Numbered from the stretch's first letter, positions 1-6,988 are shown. The stretch is DNA of 20,534 nucleotides from DAOTTY01 sp034437575 (GCA_034437575.1 DAOTTY010000150.1:1-20534), one strand, 5' to 3'. Notes: generated by a model not told the origin, from the letters alone. Numbers and translations are program-made.

Positions 1-151
1 CGGGGGCAGCGGGCGCGAAGGGGTCATCGCCCACACCAGAGAGTGCGTCAGCGGGTGGGGTGTCGTCGTCTGTATCAGGAATGGGCGGGTCTGCGTCCGG
101 GGGGGGCGCAAAACGGGAGTCGTCATCCGGGTGGTGCTTGGCGTCCGTCAT
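1..151 (-). CDS. Partial acidic, proline-rich protein (N-terminus only)
   Basis: An open frame starts at an ATG on the minus strand (149-151) and runs off the window edge with no stop, giving 50 codons. The visible residues are dominated by Asp, Pro and Ala, beginning MTDAKHHPDDDSRF and continuing through Pro/Asp-rich stretches. This looks like a disordered cytoplasmic leader, in the same style as the N-terminus of the large PBP in this window. No domain is visible, so no function can be given. There is no clear Shine-Dalgarno upstream; the preceding bases are C-rich. The lack of a stop and the compositional bias support coding, but low-complexity GC-rich DNA can also stay open by chance. Confidence 0.5.
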   Translation of the reverse strand, partial: MTDAKHHPDDDSRFAPPPDADPPIPDTDDDTPPADALSGVGDDPFAPAAP

Positions 152-309
152 GGGGTTGGGGGGTGGCTACTGAGCATGGTGTTAGAACTTTACTTGCTTT
201 TGAGGGTTCGCGCAATGGGGTGCCCCGTGTGGGATAGGGCAATCGCGTTCTCCCTGTGTTGCCCCTCACCCCCCCTGTGCCCACCCCACATGAGAAGAAT
301 CGCAACATT

Positions 310-339
310 TTCACATTCACTGCGCGTGTCTATTACAAT
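310..339 (+). promoter_or_regulatory. Sigma-70-type promoter for the S41 peptidase
   Basis: TTCACA (310-315, 5/6 match to the -35 consensus) and TACAAT (334-339, 5/6 match to -10) are separated by 18 bp. They lie about 50 bp upstream of the ATG at 393. An AGGAG at about 377-381 lies 11 bases before that ATG. The rest of the 152-392 gap shows no gene. Confidence 0.55.
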
Positions 340-392
340 CCAACTATGCTAATCAAGACAAATCCCCCCGTTATCCAGGAGAACCCAACCGA

Positions 393-2714
393 ATGACTTA
401 CTCGCTGTGGAACGGCGGGCGCTGGCTGGCGCTGGCCGCTGCTATGTTGTTGCTCGCTGTGCCCCTTGCCGCCCAAAACGATGACATCCCAATGGCCGAA
501 ATCGAAAACGACGCGGGCGGCCCGGTCATCATTCGTGGCCAGATGGACTACACCAACCCGCTGCTCACGCTGGGTGTGGCCCAGCCCATCGTCATGCTAG
601 AAGACCAGGCCGGGTTTGTAGACCGTGACCTGGGCTTTATCTTCCCGCCAGAATCGCAAGTGCTGGGTAACTTCACCTCAGACTTCTTCACGTCCCCGGT
701 AGACTACAACATCAACCTGCCCATTGAACCACGCGGCACCCTGCGCGATGTGGACAACGACGAAGACGAAGACACCGGCGTGATGGTTTACACCCCGGCC
801 TACTGGAACAACGTCTTTGGCGACCCGTTCCTTGAGGAGCGCGACGTGAGCGGCGGCGGCTGGTCTGGCGCGTATGCGGGCACGGACGTTAACTCAGAAA
901 CGGAAGTGGTCGGCGGCATCTACGTGATTTACGCGCCGGAAGACGGCCAGGGCTTTCCGGCTGGCTTTGGTGATGATGGCCTGCTGTTCACCGAAGATGA
1001 CCCCATCGTGGCAGTGCCCCAGGGCTGGACGATTGTTGACCTGGACACCGACCCGTTCACGTTTGACCGCTCTCGTGAGGCGGAAATTGACCTGCTGGAG
1101 CCGACCTCGGCGGCGTTGGACGACTTTTCTAACCTGAGTTACACCGAAGCCTTCGACGCGATGGTTGACCTGCTAGAGCGCGAATACGCCTTCACGGAAT
1201 ACAAAGAGATTGACTGGGACGCACTGGTTGAGGCATACCGCCCGCGGGTTGAAGCCGCCGAAGCCGAGGGGAACGCCTTTGAGTTCAAGCTGGCCATCCG
1301 TGACTTCAGCTACGAAATCCCTGACGGGCATGTGGCCGTGTTCGGCAGTGGAATGCAGGAACTTAACGCGCTGTTCCAGCAGGCCATTAGCGGCGGCCTG
1401 GGCCTGAACCTGACGCAGCTTGAAGATGGCCGCGTCATCGTCAGCTTTTTGCTGGAAGATGGCCCGGCGGCTAACGCACAGATGCAGCTTGGTGACGAAA
1501 TCCTGGAGGTGGACGGCACCCCCATTGAGGAAGCGCTGGCAAACACGTTCATCTTTAACGGCTTCAGTGCAGATCACCTGACGCGCATCCAGCAGCTTCG
1601 CTACATCGTGCGCCGCCCGCTGGGTGAGCAGGTCGCAATTACCTTCCGCGATAGTGACACGGGCGACGAAGAAACCGTGACCCTCACCACCGTCAACGAG
1701 GTGGAAACGTTCAACCGATCGTCTATTGTGGCCGATGCCCCGCGCTTTACCCAGCCCGTCGAATTTGAGCAGCTCGACAACGGCTACGCCTACGTGAGCA
1801 TTAACACATTTAGCGACAACGAAGTGCTGACGGTGCAGCAGTGGGAGTACTTCTTGACGCGGGTGAACGACGCGGGCATTGAGGGCATTGTCATCGACAT
1901 GCGCTTTAACGGCGGCGGCAGCGGCCAGCTTGCCGACGGGCTGGCAGGTTACTTCTATGAAGAAAACACGGCTGTCGGGTTCATCGGCTTTTACAACGAC
2001 GAGTTGGGCCGCTTTGACGTGCGCGAAGAGCGCCCGGATACGGTTTATGCTGCGCCAGAGGTGTTCCGCTATGCGGGCGAAGTGGCCATTCTGGTTGGCC
2101 CGGCCTGTGCCAGCGCGTGCGAGTTCTTCAGCTACAGTATGGCGCAGTTGGATAACGTCGCTGTCGTCGGGCAGTACCCGTCACAGGGGCTTGGCGGCGG
2201 TGTGAACGACTTCTTCATGCCAGAAGGGCTGCGCTTCCGCTATACGGCCAGCCGGGGCCTCAACAGTGACATGGAAATCCACATTGAAGGCATCGGCGTT
2301 GTGCCGGATATTGCCGTGCCGATTACAGAAGAAACCGTTTTCAGTGACGAGGACCTGGTGCTGCAAGCCGCGCTTGACTACCTGGACGGGCAGCTAACGG
2401 TGCCCTCTGTTGATGGGGAGCCGCTTGGGGTAGGTGATTCGGTAGCGGGTATGCTCAATGCGGGTGAGCGCGTGCGCCACACCGTCACCGGCCCGGCAAA
2501 CAGCGTAGATGTGGCCGTTGAAGCGGAAGAAACCGTGGAGGTTGTGCTGCGCGTGTACACCGAAGACGGCGAATTCCTGGGGGATGCCCCGGCAGAAATT
2601 CCGGGGCTGCCGCTGCAAGCGGATGTCATCGGTGAGACGGTGATTGTGGAAGTGTCGGTGGCCGGGGACAACGCCGCTACGGATTACACCATCAGCGTTG
2701 AACCCAGCAACTAG
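393..2714 (+). CDS. Secreted S41 family peptidase with PDZ domain (tricorn/IRBP-like active site)
   Basis: The 773-residue protein begins with a signal peptide (hydrophobic segment about residues 10-27, then AAQND). A large acidic N-terminal domain (about 30-245) is followed by a helical segment, a PDZ-like domain (about 332-400, GDEILEVDG) and the S41 core (about 453-650). The nucleophile is probably Ser574 in ACASACE. The Lys used by CtpA/Prc enzymes lies 25 residues after the Ser, but here that position is Gly599, inside GQYPSQGLGG. His313 (DGHVAVF) and Glu632 (EGIGVVPD) could instead form a Ser-His-Glu triad as in tricorn; Glu632 is 58 residues after Ser574, the tricorn spacing as I recall it. 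The C-terminal 80 residues look like a beta-sandwich similar to pre-peptidase C-terminal (PPC) domains. It should degrade peptides or proteins outside the membrane; the substrate is unknown. It stands alone, with a good promoter and AGGAG upstream. Confidence 0.88.
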   Translation: MTYSLWNGGRWLALAAAMLLLAVPLAAQNDDIPMAEIENDAGGPVIIRGQMDYTNPLLTLGVAQPIVMLEDQAGFVDRDLGFIFPPESQVLGNFTSDFFTSPVDYNINLPIEPRGTLRDVDNDEDEDTGVMVYTPAYWNNVFGDPFLEERDVSGGGWSGAYAGTDVNSETEVVGGIYVIYAPEDGQGFPAGFGDDGLLFTEDDPIVAVPQGWTIVDLDTDPFTFDRSREAEIDLLEPTSAALDDFSNLSYTEAFDAMVDLLEREYAFTEYKEIDWDALVEAYRPRVEAAEAEGNAFEFKLAIRDFSYEIPDGHVAVFGSGMQELNALFQQAISGGLGLNLTQLEDGRVIVSFLLEDGPAANAQMQLGDEILEVDGTPIEEALANTFIFNGFSADHLTRIQQLRYIVRRPLGEQVAITFRDSDTGDEETVTLTTVNEVETFNRSSIVADAPRFTQPVEFEQLDNGYAYVSINTFSDNEVLTVQQWEYFLTRVNDAGIEGIVIDMRFNGGGSGQLADGLAGYFYEENTAVGFIGFYNDELGRFDVREERPDTVYAAPEVFRYAGEVAILVGPACASACEFFSYSMAQLDNVAVVGQYPSQGLGGGVNDFFMPEGLRFRYTASRGLNSDMEIHIEGIGVVPDIAVPITEETVFSDEDLVLQAALDYLDGQLTVPSVDGEPLGVGDSVAGMLNAGERVRHTVTGPANSVDVAVEAEETVEVVLRVYTEDGEFLGDAPAEIPGLPLQADVIGETVIVEVSVAGDNAATDYTISVEPSN

Positions 2715-2726
2715 CGCAGACGGTCA

Positions 2727-2755
2727 AGGGGCGTGGCAACCGCGCTGACGCCCCT
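2727..2755. terminator. Hairpin between convergent genes, possible bidirectional terminator
   Basis: AGGGGCGT (2727-2734) and ACGCCCCT (2748-2755) form a perfect 8-bp stem with a 13-base loop, between the stop of the S41 gene and the stop of the convergent membrane-protein gene. There is no long U-tract, so factor-independent termination is uncertain. Confidence 0.45.
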
Positions 2756-3320
2756 ACTCGTCTAACTTTTCTGCGGAGAGCAGCACGCCGCTGTGGGGCA
2801 CGACGTAAAGCGCATAGCACTGCCCCGGTATGAACAACGCCTGCTGCCGCGCTGTCACCTGCACCTGGCCGTCGTCTGTGGCGATGTGCGGAAAGCGGTT
2901 GCGGCGCACGAGCAGCCACCTGCGCTCTACCGGGCCTTGCAGCACTTTCACCTGCCCGTCGCGGGCATCTTGTGATAAGTTGCGCCACTGCCGGATGGCA
3001 GGCCGTGTGAACACCGTAAGGCCCCACACACACAGCACAATAATCATAATAGGGATAATCACGCCCGACGGTGCCCCTAATGCTACGGTGCGATAGGCCC
3101 CCACCGTAGAGCCGATGATAAACACCACCAGGTGAATCCCTACAACAACGGCCAGCCCCATTTCACCGCTCACCACGCGCCGTCGTCGCAGGCGGCGCTT
3201 CTGTTCATCGGTGAGGGTGCCGTCGCGGTTGTGTTGAAGGTCGTCGTTGTTAAAACGGAACGCTTGTGCCAGTTGGTTTTGCTCGTGTGTCGTGTCAACG
3301 GGTGTTGTCGTCGTCGTCAC
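2754..3320 (-). CDS. Two-helix membrane protein of unknown function
   Basis: From the GTG at 3320 the product is 188 residues. A polar N-terminus carries a FNNDDLQHNRDGTLTDEQ motif and a basic run (KRRLRRRR). Two transmembrane helices follow (about 55-75 and 86-104), then a soluble C-terminal domain of about 80 residues ending in YALYVVPHSGVLLSAEKLDE. By recollection, proteins with this motif order are frequent in Chloroflexota and uncharacterised. The frame stays open to a GTG at 3371, but that codon lies inside a perfect TATAAT box (3363-3368). The GTG at 3320 is preceded by GAGG seven bases away, so I prefer it. A GTG at 3341 is also possible. The gene is convergent with the S41 peptidase and has no same-strand partner. 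Confidence 0.75.
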   Translation of the reverse strand: MTTTTTPVDTTHEQNQLAQAFRFNNDDLQHNRDGTLTDEQKRRLRRRRVVSGEMGLAVVVGIHLVVFIIGSTVGAYRTVALGAPSGVIIPIMIIVLCVWGLTVFTRPAIRQWRNLSQDARDGQVKVLQGPVERRWLLVRRNRFPHIATDDGQVQVTARQQALFIPGQCYALYVVPHSGVLLSAEKLDE

Positions 3321-3362
3321 GGTAATGCCTCGTTCTGTCACTTGCCGATTAATCTGGTGGCC

Positions 3363-3368
3363 ATTATA
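3363..3368 (-). promoter_or_regulatory. -10 box (TATAAT) for the two-helix membrane protein
   Basis: The minus strand reads GTGTATAATG here, a perfect -10 hexamer with no convincing -35. A start about 7 bases downstream gives a leader of about 35 nt to the GTG at 3320. The same 10-mer precedes the PBP gene at 20305-20314. Confidence 0.5.
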
Positions 3369-3496
3369 CACGAGTGGCCCCGGATTGGATGTATTTTGTA
3401 TTTATTTACCTTGCCGTGCGCGGCGCAACGAAATGATTTGCAGGGCGGTGGGCCGCCACACCGGGCGGCTCCTTACACAACCCATGTGACCGGTAG

Positions 3497-3516
3497 GGAC
3501 GCGCAACGGCGCGTCC
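3497..3516. repeat. Perfect palindromic hairpin, GGACGCGC/GCGCGTCC
   Basis: The arms 3497-3504 and 3509-3516 pair over 8 bp around a 4-base loop, in the gap between 3321 and 3653. The right part (GGCGCGTCCGC) recurs in the hairpin at 4178-4204, suggesting a family of short intergenic palindromes. The left part of this gap also holds GC-rich inverted repeats (around 3445-3475). I see no gene in the gap. Confidence 0.5.
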
Positions 3517-3524
3517 GCTGCGCG

Positions 3525-3576
3525 AGGGAGGGGTTTGGCCGCCTTTGGCGGTGTTCCCCATCCCTCATTTTGGGGG
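3525..3576. repeat. Dispersed palindromic intergenic repeat, copy 1
   Basis: A segment of about 52 bp begins AGGGAGGGGTTT and ends CCCTCATTTTGGGGG. Its outer arms (GAGGGAGGGG against CCCCATCCCTC) are complementary, and an inner hairpin is CCGCC-TTT-GGCGG. A nearly identical copy lies at 20481-20534, differing by only a few substitutions and one indel. This fits a REP- or MITE-like non-coding element. Confidence 0.75.
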
Positions 3577-3585
3577 CTAGGGGTA

Positions 3586-3614
3586 TTCAAGCGGAGTCCC
3601 TGAGTCGTTATACT
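3586..3614 (+). promoter_or_regulatory. Candidate promoter for moaB
   Basis: TATACT (3609-3614, 5/6) has a weak TTCAAG (3586-3591) 17 bp upstream. It sits about 40 bp before the moaB ATG and just downstream of repeat copy 1. The ribosome-binding site is AAGGAG at 3639-3644, nine bases before the ATG. Confidence 0.45.
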
Positions 3615-3653
3615 GAAACATAGTTTGCCAACTGCACGAAGGAGCAAATCACA

Positions 3654-4166
3654 ATGGGCGCAGACGATCACCGCGAAAAAGCCGGGGACGCCCCGATTGG
3701 GGTGGGCATCGTCACAGTAAGTGACACCCGCACCCCCGACACCGACGAGAATCACCACTATCTGGCCGCCCGCCTGGAAAATATGGGCCATTTTGTTGCC
3801 GCGTATACCATCATCCGGGATGAGCCGGACGAGGTGGAACGCGCCCTGGAAGATATGGTCAGCCACCCCACCGTGCGGATTGTGCTGTTCAATGGGGGCA
3901 CGGGCATCGCCCCGCGAGACACGACCTACGACGTAATTAGCCGTAAGCTGGAAAAAACACTGCCGGGGTTTGGCGAGTTGTTCCGCATGTTAAGCTGGGA
4001 TGAGGTGGGCGCTGCGGCCATGCTGTCGCGGGCGACGGGCGGCGTATACCGCAACTGTGTGGTGTTTTCTATGCCGGGCAGTACCAACGCGGTCAAGACA
4101 GCGGTGGAAAAGCTGATTTTGCCGGAACTTAATCACCTGGCCTGGGAAGTGGTGCGGACGGGGTAG
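3654..4166 (+). CDS. moaB: Molybdenum cofactor biosynthesis protein MoaB/MogA family
   Basis: The 170-residue protein has the full MoaB/Mog fold signature: GIVTVSDTR near the N-terminus, GGTGIAPRD (81-89) as the molybdopterin-binding loop, LPGFGELFR (103-111), SRATGG (125-130) and the PGS turn (141-143). The length is normal for MoaB. The family binds molybdopterin and, in MogA-type enzymes, adenylates it before molybdenum insertion. FGELFR and SRA favour the MoaB subgroup, but sequence alone does not settle MoaB against MogA. AAGGAG nine bases upstream fixes the start. No other molybdenum cofactor gene is nearby, so it is an isolated pathway gene here. It ends convergent to a secreted hypothetical. 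Confidence 0.93.
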   Translation: MGADDHREKAGDAPIGVGIVTVSDTRTPDTDENHHYLAARLENMGHFVAAYTIIRDEPDEVERALEDMVSHPTVRIVLFNGGTGIAPRDTTYDVISRKLEKTLPGFGELFRMLSWDEVGAAAMLSRATGGVYRNCVVFSMPGSTNAVKTAVEKLILPELNHLAWEVVRTG

Positions 4167-4177
4167 GCGTACCCGCA

Positions 4178-4204
4178 GCGGGCGCGCACTATTGGCGCGT
4201 CCGC
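4178..4204. terminator. GC-rich hairpin between convergent genes, possible terminator
   Basis: Arms 4178-4187 and 4195-4204 pair over 10 bp (one G-U on the plus-strand RNA) around a 7-base loop, just after moaB. There is no U-tract. The right arm shares GGCGCGTCCGC with the palindrome at 3497-3516, so it may be a repeat recruited as a terminator. Confidence 0.4.
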
Positions 4205-4224
4205 CAGGTGACCGGCTGCCGCCA

Positions 4225-4689
4225 CTAGGCCGGGTTCTGCTCCTGTTGCTGGCTGTGTTCAAGTGGGGTAATTTCGATCTCATCCAGGAAGGTGGTGCGC
4301 GTTATGTCGCCTGTTGCCATGTCTAGCACACTGGCCATGCTCACCGTCGCCAGTTCAATACCCTGCACGCTGTCGCCCATGTTCACATGGGGTGCCAGGG
4401 CAATCGTTACAGTCTCGTTGGGGTCGTCAATGCTGGCCACCAGGCGATACACCTCGATCATTTCAGCACGGTAAGCCACTGGGTTCACTTCTTGCGTCAT
4501 ATACGCCACCGTGACCACAGTTGCGCCCTCGGTTTCTTCCATGCTGACGCCCAGCAGCGCCAACCAGGGCACATCTAGCGCCGCCTCAATGTCAGTGATT
4601 CTATCATCAGCTAGCAGGTGCCCTGCGGCCAGCGGAACCGCCAACGCCACTAACAGCAGCCCGATAAAAACAATGCGCTTGTTTTTCAT
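4225..4689 (-). CDS. Secreted hypothetical protein
   Basis: The 154-residue protein has a clear signal peptide: KNKR at residues 2-5, a hydrophobic core at about 6-20, and a likely cut after AAG or a nearby Ala. The mature part (about 130 residues) is acidic and looks like alternating beta strands, for example GATVVTVAYMTQEV and ETVTIALAPHV. It ends in a Gln/Glu-rich tail (HSQQQEQNPA). There is no Cys in a lipobox, so it is not a lipoprotein. I recognise no family. The ATG at 4689 has a GAGG about 10 bases upstream. The gene is divergent from the YtxH-like gene and convergent with moaB. Confidence 0.7.
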   Translation of the reverse strand: MKNKRIVFIGLLLVALAVPLAAGHLLADDRITDIEAALDVPWLALLGVSMEETEGATVVTVAYMTQEVNPVAYRAEMIEVYRLVASIDDPNETVTIALAPHVNMGDSVQGIELATVSMASVLDMATGDITRTTFLDEIEITPLEHSQQQEQNPA

Positions 4690-4777
4690 ATTATTGATGC
4701 CTCTATCTCTACATAACTGTGTTTGACTGTATCATGCTTGCCGGGGCCAATCGTTTAGCAAATCCTTAGCATAGTTG

Positions 4778-4786
4778 TGTTATGAT
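4778..4786 (+). promoter_or_regulatory. Extended -10 promoter for the YtxH-like gene
   Basis: TGTTATGAT matches the extended -10 form TGnTATGAT, about 45 bp upstream of the ATG at 4831. No good -35 is visible, as is common for extended -10 promoters. Confidence 0.45.
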
Positions 4787-4830
4787 TTTCGCAGCTTGTT
4801 TCGTTGACGCATCATGAAAGGAAGATCAGC

Positions 4831-5079
4831 ATGGCATCAGAACTCAAGAAGCAAGTCCGCCGTGCCACCAGCCGGCCTGACAATGACCTGCGCGAAATTA
4901 CGACCCGCTTTCAGCAGCAGGTGCAAGACTTGGTTGACCGGGCGGCGGGCGTCAAAGAAGCGCGGCGCGAAGCGTTCGCCGCCGGGATACTCATTGGCGG
5001 TGCCATCGGGCTGCTGTTGGGGGCCATCGTCGGCACTCGCATAGCCGAGCAGTCCGGCGAAAAGGCGAAGACATCATGA
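4831..5079 (+). CDS. YtxH-like small single-pass membrane protein
   Basis: The 82-residue protein has a basic, helical N-terminal half (about 1-48, probably amphipathic). One glycine-rich transmembrane helix follows (about 49-69, AGILIGGAIGLLLGAIVGTR, with GxxxG spacing), then a short charged tail. This layout matches small YtxH-domain proteins, which are envelope-associated and of unclear function. The ATG at 4831 is chosen because GGAAG lies six to seven bases upstream. The frame extends to a TTG at 4804, but that would put the ribosome site inside the gene. It has its own extended -10 promoter and no partner on the same strand. Confidence 0.7.
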   Translation: MASELKKQVRRATSRPDNDLREITTRFQQQVQDLVDRAAGVKEARREAFAAGILIGGAIGLLLGAIVGTRIAEQSGEKAKTS

Positions 5080-5114
5080 CTCCCGCTTTTCAAGGGCGTT
5101 TCATACTGGCCTTT

Positions 5115-5131
5115 TAGGGCTATTGCAAAGT
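5115..5131 (+). repeat. Dispersed 17-mer TAGGGCTATTGCAAAGT, copy 1
   Basis: This 17-mer recurs with one substitution at 20341-20357. Both copies sit in gene-free gaps beside hairpins. They resemble the ends of a non-autonomous mobile element, but no partner end or target duplication was found. Confidence 0.5.
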
Positions 5132-5145
5132 CAAGTTTTCATATC

Positions 5146-5190
5146 GCGGGGACGCTGTCCCCGCCCCCTGCAAAGGGTTGGCACCCTTTG
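5146..5190. repeat. Two tandem perfect hairpins between convergent genes
   Basis: The first stem is GCGGGGAC/GTCCCCGC (5146-5153 with 5157-5164, loop of 3). The second is CAAAGGGT/ACCCTTTG (5171-5178 with 5183-5190, loop of 4). They lie between the ends of the YtxH-like gene and the M42 gene and could end transcription in both directions, though neither has a strong U-tract. Perfect pairing in both suggests repeat-family DNA rather than only a terminator. Confidence 0.6.
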
Positions 5191-5210
5191 AACCCGTGTT
5201 TTCGGAAGCT

Positions 5211-6296
5211 TTAATCGGCGGCGGCTTCGGCCTGCTTCCAGTCGATTGACGCGAGGAAGTCCGCATCCAGGCGCGTGATGAAGTGCGCCAGCAAGCGCCC
5301 CGCCCGCTCAATCTCGCGCAGATCAATCGTCTCGATAGGCGAGTGCATGTTCCGCACGGGCACACTGATAAGGGCTGTGGGCACGCCCGCCCGCGCCACC
5401 TGAATCCCCCAGGCGTCGGTGCCGCTGCGCCCGGTGATAATGTCGTCTTGCAGCGGCAGTTCCAGGTCAGCCGCCGCCGCCTTGATGGCGTTAAACAACT
5501 TGATGTGGAAGTTGGGGCCAAACGCCAGCGCCGGGCCGCCGCTCAGGTCAACCGCGCCGTCCCCATTGACGCCCGGCTGCGCGGCGAACGTCACATCCAG
5601 CGCAATTGCCACGTCCGGGTCAATGAGGTGGGCGGCGGTTCGCGCCCCGTTGTAATTGCCAAACTCCTCCTGCACAGTCGCCGCCGCGTATACATCCCAT
5701 TGGTGCTGGACGCCTTGCAGCGTGTGTAAGCACTGCGTGACCACAGCCACACAGGCGCGGTCATCCATTGCTTTGCCTGCCACCCTGCGCCCGGCCAGTT
5801 CCATCAGCGGCCCATCTGCCGTAATCACATCGCCGGGGCGCACGAGGTCGGCCACTTCGGCGGCGGGCAGGCCCACATCAATCACCAGGTCGTCCCAGGT
5901 GGGGTACTTTTTGCGCTCCTCGTCATCCAGCAGGTGCGGCGGCTTGGCCGCGACAATCCCCGGCAGCGGTTCGCGGCCATGCACCATCACCGTTTGCGAC
6001 GGCATAATGCGGTTGTCTACCCCGCTGATGCGCTGGATCAGCACAAAGCCGTCCATAACGTCGCGCACTAACATCCCGATTTCGTCCATGTGCGCTGCCA
6101 ACATGATCTTGCGCGGCGGGTCGAGCGGATTTGTGGCCCGCTTGACGCCGATCAAACTGCCCAGGCCGTCGCGCTGCTGTTCGTCGGTCACCGGTGCCCA
6201 GGCATCCGCAATGATGGCGCGGGCGGCGTCTTCGTGGCCGCTGGGCGCATGGACGGTGGTCAGGTCGCGCAGGTGTGCTTTCAGGTCGAATGTCAT
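5211..6296 (-). CDS. M42 family metallo-aminopeptidase (FrvX/glutamyl aminopeptidase-like)
   Basis: The 361-residue protein is the usual M42 length. The co-catalytic metal site is complete: His69 (AAHMDEIGM), Asp179 (KAMDDR), Glu211 with general base Glu210 (VQEEFG), Asp234 (ALDVT) and His318 (MHSPIETIDL). Members are cytoplasmic, often dodecameric, and remove N-terminal residues from short peptides; acidic, basic or broad specificity cannot be read from the sequence. The ATG at 6296 has AAGGAA about nine bases upstream. It also overlaps the stop of the upstream stalk-protein gene as ATGA, so translation is probably coupled. A second M42 enzyme lies at 9150-10157. Confidence 0.93.
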   Translation of the reverse strand: MTFDLKAHLRDLTTVHAPSGHEDAARAIIADAWAPVTDEQQRDGLGSLIGVKRATNPLDPPRKIMLAAHMDEIGMLVRDVMDGFVLIQRISGVDNRIMPSQTVMVHGREPLPGIVAAKPPHLLDDEERKKYPTWDDLVIDVGLPAAEVADLVRPGDVITADGPLMELAGRRVAGKAMDDRACVAVVTQCLHTLQGVQHQWDVYAAATVQEEFGNYNGARTAAHLIDPDVAIALDVTFAAQPGVNGDGAVDLSGGPALAFGPNFHIKLFNAIKAAAADLELPLQDDIITGRSGTDAWGIQVARAGVPTALISVPVRNMHSPIETIDLREIERAGRLLAHFITRLDADFLASIDWKQAEAAAD

Positions 6297-6973
6297 TCGT
6301 TGGTTCCTTCGGATTCGGTTTGTGGGTTTTCGGTTGTTTCGCTCGCTGTTGTGTCCGCGGGCGGTTCCTCGGCGGGCGGTTCCTCGGCGGGCGGTTCCTC
6401 AGTCGGGACCGGGATGGGGGTATCGGTCGGGGCCGGGATGGGGGTATCGGTCAGGGTCGGCGTGGGCGTGCGGGTCGCCGGGGCCAGCGTTGGCTCGGCG
6501 GTAGGCTGTTCGCCGTCGTCGTCGTCATCATCCGGGATGGGCGTCAGGGTGGGTGCGGGCGTGTCCGTCGGCGGTACAAACACCGTTGGGATGAGGGTAT
6601 TTGTCGCGGCGGGGGGCGGCACGAACTGCCCCGGCGTTGGCCCTACGTTACCACGCGGCGTCGGGCTGGCGTCACGGGTTTGGGTGGGGCGCAGCGTGTT
6701 CGTAGCGGTCAGTTCCCCGCCGATAGGTGTGCTGGTGACGGTGGTGGTTTCAGCCAGGTTGGCGTTGTTATCCTGGCCGGGGGTCGCAGCTTGCAGCACC
6801 AGCAGCACCACCCCAATCAAATAAAACGGGATGGTGGTCAGGATCACACCGAACAGGGCAATCCGCAGGTTGCGGGTGCGCGTATGGGTGACAGGGCCAT
6901 CCTCAAGGGGGTAGGCGTCGTAATCGTTGCCGGGTACCTGCGGGTAAGTGTTGTTGGGTTCATAGTCGTTCAT
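6293..6973 (-). CDS. Single-pass membrane protein with Pro/Thr-rich extracellular stalk (paralog A)
   Basis: The 226-residue protein has a short cytoplasmic N-terminus (about 1-36) and one transmembrane helix (about 37-60, with TTIPFYLIGVVLLVL). The remaining 165 residues are low-complexity Thr/Pro/Asp/Glu. They include an acidic DDDDDD run, TPTPTLTDTPIP repeats and three copies of EEPPA, encoded by a 15-bp tandem repeat at 6361-6405. The helix and its preceding RN motif match the next gene upstream, so the two are paralogs. The protein probably projects an extended, perhaps glycosylated stalk from the cell surface; no catalytic domain is visible. It lies 15 bp after its paralog and overlaps the M42 peptidase start by 4 bp. 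Confidence 0.75.
   Translation of the reverse strand: MNDYEPNNTYPQVPGNDYDAYPLEDGPVTHTRTRNLRIALFGVILTTIPFYLIGVVLLVLQAATPGQDNNANLAETTTVTSTPIGGELTATNTLRPTQTRDASPTPRGNVGPTPGQFVPPPAATNTLIPTVFVPPTDTPAPTLTPIPDDDDDDGEQPTAEPTLAPATRTPTPTLTDTPIPAPTDTPIPVPTEEPPAEEPPAEEPPADTTASETTENPQTESEGTNE
6361..6452. repeat. In-gene tandem repeats encoding EEPPA and TPIP(V/A)PTD units
   Basis: A 15-bp unit (GCGGTTCCTCGGCGG on the plus strand) occurs at 6361-6375 and 6376-6390, with a degraded third copy at 6391-6405. A 20-bp block (CCGGGATGGGGGTATCGGTC) then occurs at 6409-6428 and 6433-6452. Such repeats could expand or contract the stalk by slippage in whole codons. Confidence 0.75.
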
Positions 6974-6988
6974 GGCGTGTGGCCCTGG

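Noticed and set aside
4225..4689. Lipoprotein
   Set aside because: The signal peptide lacks a Cys at the cleavage region, so lipid attachment is not supported.
4804..4830. Upstream TTG start for the YtxH-like gene
   Set aside because: The GGAAG ribosome site would lie inside the gene, and ATG 4831 is correctly spaced from it.
6361..6452. CRISPR-like array
   Set aside because: Repeats are 15-20 bp, contiguous or nearly so, in frame and encode EEPPA and TPIP units; there are no spacers.
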